From: Kribbella monticola
Lineage (GTDB): Bacteria > Actinomycetota > Actinomycetes > Propionibacteriales > Kribbellaceae
DNA: 64,000 nt
Assembly (NCBI RefSeq): GCF_003261635.1
Contig: NZ_QFXK01000026.1
Span: 99,497 to 163,496, forward strand
Direction: 5' to 3'
Part shown: piece after piece, positions 29,082 through 36,238 of the stretch
How the letters are laid out: each line of letters starts with the position of its first letter
Numbering within the stretch: the first letter of the stretch is position 1
Notes under the pieces: generated by a model
Told to the model about the DNA's origin: nothing
Database searches by the model: none
The model's input: only the letters and a program-made list of their open reading frames with translations
Position numbers and translations under genes: made by a program

Positions 29082-29714
29082 TCAGGGTCGGGCGACGTTT
29101 CCGACCAGCCAGCGGGCCAGCGGGCGTAGCAGCGTGAACGCGGAGGCCACCCGGTCAGCCGCTGCGGCAGTGTGGATCCAGTCGTCGCAACCGAGCGGCC
29201 GGGATGCGATGAGAGAGCGATGTCTCAGAAGCTCCGCCCGCGGATGATCTACCGGGTAACCTCGCAGCGGCCGCTTCAGCTGGTCGCCCGAAATCACGAA
29301 GCCCTCCCGCTCGAGCTTGCGGATGAGCGCCGTCAGCCGCTGCCCAGTGCCGGGATCCCCCACCGCCGCTCGGTACCGCTCGATCTGTTCCGGCGGCGCG
29401 TACCACCAGGCCAGGCCGACCTCCAGACCGTCGAGGTCGAACCGGACACCCAGCTCGACATTCCGTGCCAGCCGGACGATCGCGCTCTGCCGCTGCCACG
29501 CCTCCAGCAGAACCTCGCCGTAGCGCCAGACAGCGAAGTCCTCGTACGCCGGATCCGCCTCCGCCAGCGCGTCGAGCAGCTCGAGCATGGGACGGCGTAC
29601 GAGCTCCTCCCGATCTCGCCGCCATCGCCGCCTGACCTCGACGGAAGGCTCGCCCTCCAACTGGAGCAGCACATCGAAGGCGCCTCGCGGCCACCCCTGG
29701 AATTCACCGGGCAC
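29082..29714 (-). CDS. DUF2461-family protein
   Basis: A 210-residue protein recognised by its DUF2461 layout: an N-terminal GEFQGWPRGAFDVLLQLE, then the basic helix VRRRWRRDREELVRRPML, FAVWRYGEVLLEAWQRQ and GLEVGLAWWYAP, and a C-terminal substrate-like pocket region. Its biochemical function is unknown. The GTG at 29714 lies 11 bases after the stop of the flavin-binding gene upstream and is the start that fits the family; the longer open frame to 30047 is antisense-like filler. It is the second gene of an operon probably driven by an ECF41 promoter. Confidence 0.78.
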   Translation of the reverse strand: MPGEFQGWPRGAFDVLLQLEGEPSVEVRRRWRRDREELVRRPMLELLDALAEADPAYEDFAVWRYGEVLLEAWQRQSAIVRLARNVELGVRFDLDGLEVGLAWWYAPPEQIERYRAAVGDPGTGQRLTALIRKLEREGFVISGDQLKRPLRGYPVDHPRAELLRHRSLIASRPLGCDDWIHTAAAADRVASAFTLLRPLARWLVGNVARP

Positions 29715-29725
29715 GACAGGTCCGC

Positions 29726-30178
29726 CTAGACGAGCCAGGTGCCGTCGCGCATGAGCGTCCGGCCGGTGAGTTCGTTGGCCTCTCGCCAGGACTGGAGTGT
29801 CTCCGGGGTGAAGCGGAAGTAGAGGTAGAGGGCCCCGGCGTCGCGGGGATCGAAGCCGATCTTGGCGGCGAAGGCGTCCGCGGCTCCGGGAGGCAGCTCC
29901 TCCGCGCGGAGTGTTTCGACCGTGGCTGTGAAGATCACGACGTCGCGGGTGTGATCGAGCGCGACGTGAGCACGGCCGGTCGCCTGGAGGTTGAGGCTGG
30001 TGGGATTCGACGCGGCCGTCGAGAAGAGGAGCGTCTCGCCGTCCCAAAGGAACGAGAGCGGCATCAAGTACGGCGTACCGTCGGCTGAGCTGGTCGACAC
30101 CCAGGCATCGATGTCCTCCTCGAGACGCTTCACCGCGTGCTGCTTGCGTACTTCGGGGCTCCGGGCCGGCTCGGTCAC
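29726..30178 (-). CDS. Pyridoxamine 5'-phosphate oxidase-type flavin-binding protein
   Basis: A 150-residue split-beta-barrel protein of the PNPOx-like superfamily, which binds FMN or F420. It has an N-terminal helix, ISTSSADGTPYLMPLSFLW-like strands (here VSTSSADGTPYLMPLS), LLFSTAASNPTSLNL and ALDHTRDVVIFTA, then a C-terminal helical part. The GTG at 30178 follows AGGAG by seven bases. It is divergent from the ECF sigma gene, and its own promoter region carries a TGTCACA-N16-CGTC element. It is likely the redox partner regulated by that sigma factor. The substrate is unknown. Confidence 0.85.
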   Translation of the reverse strand: MTEPARSPEVRKQHAVKRLEEDIDAWVSTSSADGTPYLMPLSFLWDGETLLFSTAASNPTSLNLQATGRAHVALDHTRDVVIFTATVETLRAEELPPGAADAFAAKIGFDPRDAGALYLYFRFTPETLQSWREANELTGRTLMRDGTWLV

Positions 30179-30198
30179 TTCGCGTCTCCTCATCTACC

Positions 30199-30225
30199 TG
30201 TCACATCGCAGCAGCTCGCTACGTC
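30199..30225 (+). promoter_or_regulatory. ECF41-type promoter toward the sigma gene
   Basis: TGTCACA (30199-30205), exactly 16 bases, then CGTC (30222-30225). This equals the consensus published for ECF41 sigma factors. It lies 50 bases upstream of the sigma gene start, so the factor probably activates itself. Confidence 0.8.
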
Positions 30226-30233
30226 AACCCGAC

Positions 30234-30260
30234 GACGGAGCTCGGCTGGAAAGTGTGACA
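30234..30260 (-). promoter_or_regulatory. ECF41-type promoter toward the flavin-binding gene
   Basis: Read on the minus strand: TGTCACA (30260-30254), exactly 16 bases, CGTC (30237-30234). It drives the divergent 30178 gene. The two -10 elements lie back to back with 8 bases between them. Confidence 0.8.
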
Positions 30261-30275
30261 GATGGAGTGGTTCCC

Positions 30276-31145
30276 ATGACTGAGGACGATTGGCTCGCGG
30301 CACGGTTCGAGGAGAAACGCGATCACCTCCGGACCGTGGCGGTGCGGATCCTGGGATCGCCGCAGGAGGCCGAGGACGCTGTCCAGGAAGCGTGGATCCG
30401 GCTCAGCCGCTCCGACGCCGGTGAGATCGACAACCTCGGTGGCTGGCTGACCACAGTCGTGGGGCGGATCTGCCTCGACGTACTGCGTCTTCGTCGCGGC
30501 CGGCCCGAGCAGCCCGTGGAAGCGCACTCCCCCGTGCTCGCCGACTCCGGAGGACCGGATCCCGAAGTCGAAGCCGTCCAAGCCGAATCGGTCGGGCTCG
30601 CGCTGGTCGTAGTACTCGAGACGCTCACTCCCGCCGAGCGACTGGCCTTCGTGCTGCACGACATGTTCGCAGTGCCGTATGAGGACATCGCGCCGATCGT
30701 CGGCCGTTCTTCCGGCGCCGCGCGCCAGCTCGCGAGTCGCGGGCGGCGACGGGTTCAGGGCCGACCCGAGCTGCTCGACACGGACGCGCACAGGCAGCGC
30801 GAGCTCGTCACCGCCTTCCTCGCCGCATCCCGCGACGGCGACTTCCAGGCCTTGTTGGAGATGCTCGATCCAGGCGTCGTTCTGCGTGCCGATGGTGCCG
30901 CGGCCGACAAGGGTGCAGCCCGGCTCGTGCGCGGCGCAGCAGCCGTTGCCGCGAACTTCTCCGGGCGCGCGGCCGCCGCGAGAGTCGCTCTCGTCGACGG
31001 GGTCGCCGGTGCGGTCTGGACATACCGCGGCGAACCGCAGGTGGTCTTCAGGTTCACCTTCGACGCCGATCGGATCACCGAGATCGAGCTGCTCGGCGAC
31101 GCCGGCTACCTGCGCGAGGTCGAACTCGCGAGGTTCGACGGCTAG
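30276..31145 (+). CDS. ECF sigma factor of the ECF41 (SigJ-like) group
   Basis: A 289-residue sigma factor. Region 2 (about 10-75) reads VAVRILGSPQEAEDAVQEAW and region 4 (about 115-170) reads LTPAERLAFVLHDMFAVPYE. A C-terminal SnoaL-like domain of about 110 residues follows, which in ECF41 factors acts as a built-in regulator in place of a separate anti-sigma factor. ATG 30276 follows GGAG; the long upstream open frame overlaps the promoter. The canonical WLPEP linker is weak here (RPEQPVEAHSP). It is divergent from a flavin-binding gene with matching promoters on both sides. Confidence 0.92.
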   Translation: MTEDDWLAARFEEKRDHLRTVAVRILGSPQEAEDAVQEAWIRLSRSDAGEIDNLGGWLTTVVGRICLDVLRLRRGRPEQPVEAHSPVLADSGGPDPEVEAVQAESVGLALVVVLETLTPAERLAFVLHDMFAVPYEDIAPIVGRSSGAARQLASRGRRRVQGRPELLDTDAHRQRELVTAFLAASRDGDFQALLEMLDPGVVLRADGAAADKGAARLVRGAAAVAANFSGRAAAARVALVDGVAGAVWTYRGEPQVVFRFTFDADRITEIELLGDAGYLREVELARFDG

Positions 31146-31217
31146 TGGGACTGGTGTGACCTGAGTGGCATTTCGCCGACTGAACGGCGTCTCGCGCGAC
31201 ACCCCGGATACCCAGTT

Positions 31218-31245
31218 TCGAACTCCGCGAAAAGTGCGCTACTGT
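31218..31245 (+). promoter_or_regulatory. Promoter of tRNA cluster 2
   Basis: TCGAAC (31218-31223), 16 bases, TACTGT (31240-31245). It is homologous base by base to the promoter of cluster 1 (24915-24942), but with weaker hexamers. Confidence 0.55.
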
Positions 31246-31288
31246 TCTGCTCTCGCACCGAGCAGGACAGCGTCCGGCTCCGCGAGAT

Positions 31289-31361
31289 GCGAACGTAGCT
31301 CAGTTGGTAGAGCGCAACCTTGCCAAGGTTGAGGTCGCCGGTTCGAACCCGGTCGTTCGCT
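31289..31361 (+). tRNA. tRNA-Gly (GCC), copy 2
   Basis: A 73-base cloverleaf as copy 1, but with acceptor GCGAACG/CGTTCGC. The change at the fourth pair is present on both sides, so the stem is kept. This shows that both copies are under selection. Confidence 0.97.
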
Positions 31362-31403
31362 CGGAACTGGCCGGCAGGCCGACACCGCAGGCTCAGACTC
31401 TAT

Positions 31404-31474
31404 GGTGGAGTGGCCGAGAGGCGAGGCAACGGCCTGCAAAGCCGTGTACACGGGTTCGAATCCCGTCTCCACCT
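31404..31474 (+). tRNA. tRNA-Cys (GCA), copy 2
   Basis: A 71-base cloverleaf identical to copy 1: acceptor GGTGGAG/CTCCACC, anticodon GCA. The spacer before it differs from cluster 1. Confidence 0.97.
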
Positions 31475-31502
31475 CGAAACACCTTCTACACAACAGAATC
31501 CT

Positions 31503-31574
31503 GGACGATTGGCGCAGCGGTAGCGCGCTTCCCTGACACGGAAGAGGTCACTGGTTCGATCCCAGTATCGTCCA
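31503..31574 (+). tRNA. tRNA-Val (GAC), copy 2
   Basis: A 72-base cloverleaf identical to copy 1: acceptor GGACGAT/ATCGTCC, anticodon GAC. It is directly followed by the cluster terminator. Confidence 0.97.
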
Positions 31575-31632
31575 CGAAAGCGATAGGCGGCCTGTATCTG
31601 CGGAGAGCGCAGACGGGTCGCTTTCGTCATTT
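31575..31632 (+). terminator. Terminator of tRNA cluster 2
   Basis: The same double stem as at 25247 (CGAAAGCGA/TCGCTTTCG outside, CTGCG/CGCAG inside), then TCATTT. The similarity continues for about 25 bases beyond it. Confidence 0.85.
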
Positions 31633-31840
31633 GTGCGCCTGCGCTTCGCTTGGCGCGTTGCGGGGGCTTCGCCACTCGCACCCCCTCCGGTGGCGGCTGA
31701 GGTCGCCCCTCGGCTTCTCGGGCCGGCTGGCGGTTTCCGTCCGGATCGCGGTCCACAAGGAGATCCGTGGCGGGCTGCGATCTTGTCGCACAAACCTGTG
31801 CGACCGGGGACCTCACACCATTGACAATCTGTAAGCATTT

Positions 31841-31867
31841 CGTTAAACATTATTGATATGGTTAACG
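31841..31867. promoter_or_regulatory. 27-bp inverted repeat over the arsR-type start codon
   Basis: CGTTAAACAT and ATGGTTAACG are inverted with one mismatch, 7 bases apart. The right arm contains the ATG of the ArsR-family gene. A TTGACA hexamer lies just upstream (31821-31826). The placement suggests autorepression. Confidence 0.65.
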
Positions 31868-32199
31868 ATGTTGATGGTGCGTTGGCGGCTCTGGCCGATC
31901 CCACTCGGCGTCGCATCGTGGAGTTGCTGCGCGAGCGGCCGCGGCGGGCGGGCGAACTGGTGGAAGCTTTCGACATGAGCGGACCTGCCGTCAGCCGGCA
32001 TCTGCGCATCCTTCGCCAAGGCGGGCTGGTGAATGAGCACGGCCTGGACGAGGACGCCCGGGTACGGATCTACCGGCTCCGACCGGAGCCGTTTGTCGCC
32101 CTGCAGGCCTGGCTGGACCAGGTGCAAGCCTTCTGGGCCGATCAGCTCGGCGCTTTCAAGGAGCACGCCGAACGTCTGAGCAAAGGATTGAGTGAATGA
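31858..32199 (+). CDS. ArsR-family transcriptional regulator
   Basis: A 113-residue winged-helix regulator: ALADPTRRRIVELLRERPRR, AFDMSGPAVSRHLRILRQGG as recognition helix, then GLVNEHGL and VRIYRLRPEP. No metal-binding cysteine motif is present, so it is of the type that pairs with SRPBCC proteins. The ATG at 31858 has no ribosome site and is AT-rich upstream; translation may be leaderless or near so. Its stop overlaps the SRPBCC start (ATGA). It probably represses its own three-gene operon through the inverted repeat over its start. Confidence 0.92.
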   Translation: MVNDVDGALAALADPTRRRIVELLRERPRRAGELVEAFDMSGPAVSRHLRILRQGGLVNEHGLDEDARVRIYRLRPEPFVALQAWLDQVQAFWADQLGAFKEHAERLSKGLSE

Positions 32200-32657
32200 G
32201 TACAACCGGAGTCGCCAGCGCCGCAGTCGAGGTGCCGCTGGATCCTGTTACCGCCTTCACGGTGTTCACGGCCGACATCGGGACGTGGTGGAAGCGCGGT
32301 ACCCGCTACTGGAACGATGCTGAACGCGGCCAGGAGTTGCGGTTCGAGGCGGAGGTCGGCGGTCGCCTGATCGAGGTGCACGATCTGGACAGCGGTGAGG
32401 GTTTCGAGATCGGTCGGGTGCTGGTCTGGGAGCCCGGTCAGCGGCTGGTGTTCACCTGGCGCCAGGGCGATTGGGGCGACGCCGAGAGCACTGATGTCGA
32501 GGTTCGTTTCGAGCCCGTCGGGTCCGGCACCCGGGTGACCGTCGAGCACGGCGGCTGGGATCGGGTCGGCTCGGCCACCCCGGACCTGGCCGAAGGATAC
32601 GGCCACGGTTGGGCCGAACTCCTCAGCTTCTATGTCGACTATCTGGAGGCTCGCTGA
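32196..32657 (+). CDS. SRPBCC (AHSA1-like) domain protein
   Basis: A 153-residue START/Bet v1-like protein. It has the N-terminal strand VEVPLDPVTAFTVFTADIGTW, the hallmark VGGRLIEVHD and LVWEPGQRLVFTWR, and a C-terminal helix with HGWAELLSFYVDYL. It is usually encoded next to an ArsR regulator, as here; the function is ligand binding of unknown kind. It is translationally coupled on both sides: ATGA with the regulator, TGATG with the monooxygenase gene. Confidence 0.9.
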   Translation: MSTTGVASAAVEVPLDPVTAFTVFTADIGTWWKRGTRYWNDAERGQELRFEAEVGGRLIEVHDLDSGEGFEIGRVLVWEPGQRLVFTWRQGDWGDAESTDVEVRFEPVGSGTRVTVEHGGWDRVGSATPDLAEGYGHGWAELLSFYVDYLEAR

Positions 32658-32938
32658 TGTTTGTTCACCTTGCCGTCCATCACCCCAAGCCCGAACACAG
32701 CGACGAGCTGCTGGCCTCGATGCATCGCGTCGACGCCGCCGCCCAGGGTGCCCCAGGCCTCGTGCAGATCGGTGCCTGGAAAGACGAGCGCAGCGACCGT
32801 CTGGTCGGCCTCGCCCTCTGGGAGAGTCAGGAAGCGTTCGAGGCCTCCGCCGAACGGATCTTCCAGGCCGTCGCCGACGACCCGTTCGATCAGTGGTGCC
32901 AGCAGCCGCCTGACGTCTTCCATCTCACCCAGGCGTAG
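32657..32938 (+). CDS. Antibiotic biosynthesis monooxygenase-like (ABM) small protein
   Basis: A 93-residue dimeric ferredoxin-like-fold protein. FVHLAVHHPKPEHSDELLAS is strand and helix one, followed by PGLVQIGAWKD and LVGLALWESQEAFEAS. The family includes cofactor-free quinone-forming monooxygenases, but many members have no known activity. Its ATG overlaps the TGA of the SRPBCC gene, so it is the third member of the ArsR operon. The short length is normal. Confidence 0.82.
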   Translation: MFVHLAVHHPKPEHSDELLASMHRVDAAAQGAPGLVQIGAWKDERSDRLVGLALWESQEAFEASAERIFQAVADDPFDQWCQQPPDVFHLTQA

Positions 32939-32955
32939 CTGCCGCGGCGAGGAGG

Positions 32956-33699
32956 TCACATGCGGAGGTGGGACGCGCCGTTGAAGTCGAGGATTGTGCC
33001 GGTGGCGAATTCGGCTTCGGGGGAAGCGAGGTAGAGGATGGCGGCGGCTACCTCGTCGGGGGTGGCTACTCGTTCCAGGGGGCTTTCCAGGCGGCGGCGG
33101 TTGTAGCCTTCGCCGGCTAGGGCTTCGGCGGCCATGTCGGTCGTGGTCCAGCCGGGGGCGATGGTGGTGACGGCGATGCCTTCAGGGCCGAGGGCTCGGG
33201 CGAGGGACTGGCTGAAGGAGACGAGTGCCGCTTTGCTCGCGCCGTACGCCGGTTGGTTCGGTTCGCCGCGGAACGCGCCGCGCGAGGAGACGTTGACGAT
33301 TCGGCCGCCGCGACCCATGTGGCGTACGGCGCACCACGTGACGTTGGCCGCGCCGACGAGGTTCACCCCGAGGGTGTCGGACCATGCGCGCTGCCATTCG
33401 TCGTACGACGTGTCGCGGATCGGGTGGGCCGCGTAGATCCCGGCGTTGTTCACCAGTACGTCGATGCTGCCCAACTCCTCAGCGGCTGCGTCGACCATCG
33501 AAAGGATCTGCGCAGGATCCGCGAGGTCGGCGTGAGCCAGCACATGCCCGTCCCCCGGCAGTTTCGCGAGCACCTCTTCGGCGGCCGAGCGTGACGAGCC
33601 ATAGTGCACCGCCACGCGATCCCCTGCCGCAGCGAAGGCCTGAGCCGCCGCCGCTCCGATTCCTCGTGATGCCCCGGTCACCAGCACTGAGCGGTTCAT
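32956..33699 (-). CDS. SDR-family oxidoreductase
   Basis: A 247-residue classical SDR: LVTGASRGIGAAAAQAFA, VHYGSSRSAAEEV (an Arg/Ser pattern that favours NADP), NNAGIYAA and the catalytic PAYGASKAALVSF. The C-terminal PEAEFATGTILDFNGA is FabG-like. The ATG lies ten bases after the rsgA stop in the same direction, so the two are probably cotranscribed. It is convergent with the ArsR operon. Confidence 0.9.
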   Translation of the reverse strand: MNRSVLVTGASRGIGAAAAQAFAAAGDRVAVHYGSSRSAAEEVLAKLPGDGHVLAHADLADPAQILSMVDAAAEELGSIDVLVNNAGIYAAHPIRDTSYDEWQRAWSDTLGVNLVGAANVTWCAVRHMGRGGRIVNVSSRGAFRGEPNQPAYGASKAALVSFSQSLARALGPEGIAVTTIAPGWTTTDMAAEALAGEGYNRRRLESPLERVATPDEVAAAILYLASPEAEFATGTILDFNGASHLRM

Positions 33700-33708
33700 G
33701 CCTCGACC

Positions 33709-34794
33709 CTACTGGCGAGGCTTCACGTCCCGCCGGTACTCCTTCGTCTGCCGAGCCCAGGCCTTCCGAGCCTCTGCCTGCAACCGGCTGTCCGCACGGC
33801 GAGCCATGTACGCCGCCTCTCGCTGCAGCTTCATCCAGCTCTCGTATCGCCGCACAGGCAGCGTTCCGTCTTCCAGAGCCTCTTGTACTGCGCAGCCAGG
33901 CTCCGTGACGTGCGCGCAGTCCTTGAACCGACACTGCTCCGCTAGAGCGGTCACGTCCGGGAACGCAGCTGCCAGCCCTTCACCGGACTCCTGCAGGCCA
34001 ACACCTCGCAGCCCCGGCGTATCGATCACGACACCGCCCCCTGGCAGCACGATGAGCTCACGCCGTACGGACGTGTGCCGGCCCTTGCCGTCCTCCCGGA
34101 TCGCCTGCACGTCCAGTAGCTCGACACCGGCCAGGGCGTTCACCAGTGACGACTTACCTGCGCCACTGACGCCTAGCAACGCCAGCGTGGAGTTGTTGTC
34201 GAGCAATGCGCGCACTGCCTCCAGCCCTTCGCCAGTGGTCGCACTGCACACCAGTACGTCGGCGCCCGGCGCTGCAGTAGCAACGTCCTCCGCCACTGAG
34301 TCCGCGTCCATGACAAGGTCTGCCTTGGTCAGTACGACGACCGGCCGCGCGCCGCTTTCCCAGGCGAGCGCGAGGAACCGTTCGATCCGGCCGATGTTCG
34401 GCTCGGGGTGGAGTCCGACGACGATGGCGATCACGTCGACGTTGGCGGCCAGCACCTGGCCCTTCGACGTACCGCCGACCTCGGCACGCACGATCGCGGT
34501 ATGCCGGGGCGCCACCGCCTCGACGGTGATGCGGTCGTCCGGCCACCGTCGCAGCGCGACCCAGTCACCGGTGCACGGTGTCGCCTGCGAATCGGCTGCG
34601 ATCGCGGCAAGCACACCACCGGACCAACTGGCCCGAACTGGTCCGTCCTCGGTGAGGACGCTGGACAGGCCTTTGTCGACCCGGGCCACGCGCCCAGGAG
34701 CGAGCTCCGAGAAGCCTGGTACTGCGGTGAGGTAGTCGGCCGTCGGCGTATCGAGACCGAGCGACCGGAGTACTGCGGAGATTTCTGCTGACAT
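33709..34794 (-). CDS. rsgA: Ribosome small-subunit biogenesis GTPase RsgA
   Basis: A 361-residue circularly permuted GTPase that checks the 30S decoding centre late in assembly. The G4 motif VVLTKADL precedes the G1 loop GVSGAGKSSLVNALAG, which is the permuted order of this family; DTPGLRGVG is G3. The C-terminal zinc site is CRFKDCAHVTEPGCAV. An N-terminal OB-fold-like region spans about 40-115. ATG 34794 has GAAAGG eleven bases upstream. A 19-codon open frame with a good ribosome site lies just ahead and may be a leader. Confidence 0.93.
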   Translation of the reverse strand: MSAEISAVLRSLGLDTPTADYLTAVPGFSELAPGRVARVDKGLSSVLTEDGPVRASWSGGVLAAIAADSQATPCTGDWVALRRWPDDRITVEAVAPRHTAIVRAEVGGTSKGQVLAANVDVIAIVVGLHPEPNIGRIERFLALAWESGARPVVVLTKADLVMDADSVAEDVATAAPGADVLVCSATTGEGLEAVRALLDNNSTLALLGVSGAGKSSLVNALAGVELLDVQAIREDGKGRHTSVRRELIVLPGGGVVIDTPGLRGVGLQESGEGLAAAFPDVTALAEQCRFKDCAHVTEPGCAVQEALEDGTLPVRRYESWMKLQREAAYMARRADSRLQAEARKAWARQTKEYRRDVKPRQ

Positions 34795-34830
34795 CGTGCG
34801 ACGAACCTTTCGAGCGGTCCGGCCCCGAGA

Positions 34831-34890
34831 TCAGCTCAGCGGACGGACGGTGCGGGAGTGGACGGCCCGGTGGGCCTGATCGAAGCTCAT
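34831..34890 (-). CDS. Possible 19-residue leader peptide upstream of rsgA
   Basis: MSFDQAHRAVHSRTVRPLS starts at ATG 34890, nine bases after GGGAGG, and ends 36 bases before the rsgA start. Almost all third positions are G or C, as in real genes here, but with 19 codons that is weak evidence. No family is recognised. Confidence 0.4.
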   Translation of the reverse strand: MSFDQAHRAVHSRTVRPLS

Positions 34891-34945
34891 GCGGGGTCGC
34901 CTCCCTTCTCTGTCTGCCGCCGGATGACGGACTGTCGCGATGCTC

Positions 34946-36220
34946 TCAGCGTATGTCGTCGCCGTCGGCCTGCGCACCGGATTTTCCGACCCGCTCAGGC
35001 TCGCGTTCAGCACCCTCCGGTACCACGGGCGCCGGCTTCCCCGGACTCGCCAGAGCCGCCGACTTCCGCTCAGCCAGCACCTCCTTCGCATGGGCCGGAG
35101 CTTCAGCCTCGGCAGGCGCTTCGTTGGCGATGTCTGGCAGCTTTCTCGCCGGGACCGCCTCCGCCGCCTCCTGCTCCGCCGGATCCGCTCCGCCCATCGC
35201 CTCGACGGCACGCGCCATCTTGACCTCGGGCCGCTGCTCCCCCGGCACGACGACATCCGCGTGATGGGGAACCGGCTCGGCCTTCATCACCGGCTCCTGA
35301 ACCTCTTCCGGCTCCTCCAGTTCCTTGCGCGACTTGTGCGGCCACAGCCGGTCGACCACCGCGTTCAGCGCCGCTCCGATCAACACCGCGATCGCTGTCA
35401 TGTAAAGCCACATCAACACCGCGATCGGCGCCGCCAGCGGCCCGTAGATCGACGTCCCACCGACGGTGCTCTGGAGAATCCAGCGCAGGACGAAGCTGCC
35501 GACGATCCAGATCGACAACGTCAGGAACGATCCCGGCAGGTCCGACATCCACGGCGTCCGGACCGGCACCGACAGGTGGAACAGCGTGTTCAGGAAGCCC
35601 GCCGACAGAATCGTCACGACCGGCCAGTACAACTGGTTGAGGAAGTCGACCTTCTGCGGCAGCAGCGCGTCGACCGCGTTCGGTCCGGCCAGCACCAGCG
35701 GCAGCACGATCACGCCGATCACGAGCGCCCCGCAGTACAGGCTGAACGACAGGGCGCGGGTGCGGATGATGCCGCGCTTGCCGCCCATCCCGTACATGAT
35801 CGTGATCGTGTCGACGAAGACGTTCAGCGCGCGGCTGCCCGACCACAGGGACAGCACGAACCCGATCGAGATCACGTCCGGCCGGCCGCCATCGAGGACC
35901 TTGTCGATCGTCGGCACGATGACGGAATTGATCGAGTCCGCGGTCAGCGCGCGGCTGGCCAGTTCGGCGATCTGGACCTTGATGCTGTCGATCGTCTCGA
36001 CCTCGAAGTACTTGCCGGCGATGAAGCCGATACTTCCGGCCAGCCCGAAGATCAGCGGCGGCAGCGAGAGGATGGCGAAGAAGGCGGCCTCCGCCGCGAG
36101 ACCCGTGACCCGGTAGCGCAAACAAGTGCCGACGGTCTGGGTGATCAGCTTCCAGGTCGTCGCGGGAATTCGTCGGGCCCATGCGAATGAGACGGAGGTC
36201 TCGGACCCAGAGCGTGCCAT
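34946..36220 (-). CDS. YihY/virulence factor BrkB family membrane protein
   Basis: A 424-residue membrane protein with about six hydrophobic segments in the first 290 residues: YRVTGLAAEAAFFAILSLPP, LVLAGPNAVDALLPQKVD and GPLAAPIAVLMWLYMTAIAV are typical BrkB/YihY signatures. The last 130 residues are a charged, Ala/Pro/Glu-rich cytoplasmic tail without a recognised domain. The family is widespread and of unclear function; older labels as RNase BN are wrong. The ATG at 36220 lies only 18 bases from the divergent ATG at 36239. Confidence 0.9.
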   Translation of the reverse strand: MARSGSETSVSFAWARRIPATTWKLITQTVGTCLRYRVTGLAAEAAFFAILSLPPLIFGLAGSIGFIAGKYFEVETIDSIKVQIAELASRALTADSINSVIVPTIDKVLDGGRPDVISIGFVLSLWSGSRALNVFVDTITIMYGMGGKRGIIRTRALSFSLYCGALVIGVIVLPLVLAGPNAVDALLPQKVDFLNQLYWPVVTILSAGFLNTLFHLSVPVRTPWMSDLPGSFLTLSIWIVGSFVLRWILQSTVGGTSIYGPLAAPIAVLMWLYMTAIAVLIGAALNAVVDRLWPHKSRKELEEPEEVQEPVMKAEPVPHHADVVVPGEQRPEVKMARAVEAMGGADPAEQEAAEAVPARKLPDIANEAPAEAEAPAHAKEVLAERKSAALASPGKPAPVVPEGAEREPERVGKSGAQADGDDIR

Positions 36221-36238
36221 ACCGCTTACCGTACTGAC

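Noticed and set aside
29715..30047. Longer N-terminus for the DUF2461 protein
   Set aside because: It would overlap the flavin-binding gene in another frame. The family start motif GEFQGW begins right after GTG 29714.
24915..31632. Integrative element between the tRNA clusters
   Set aside because: The region between the clusters holds ordinary regulator-enzyme pairs with normal codon use and no integrase. The repeats are complete tRNA transcription units, not att fragments.
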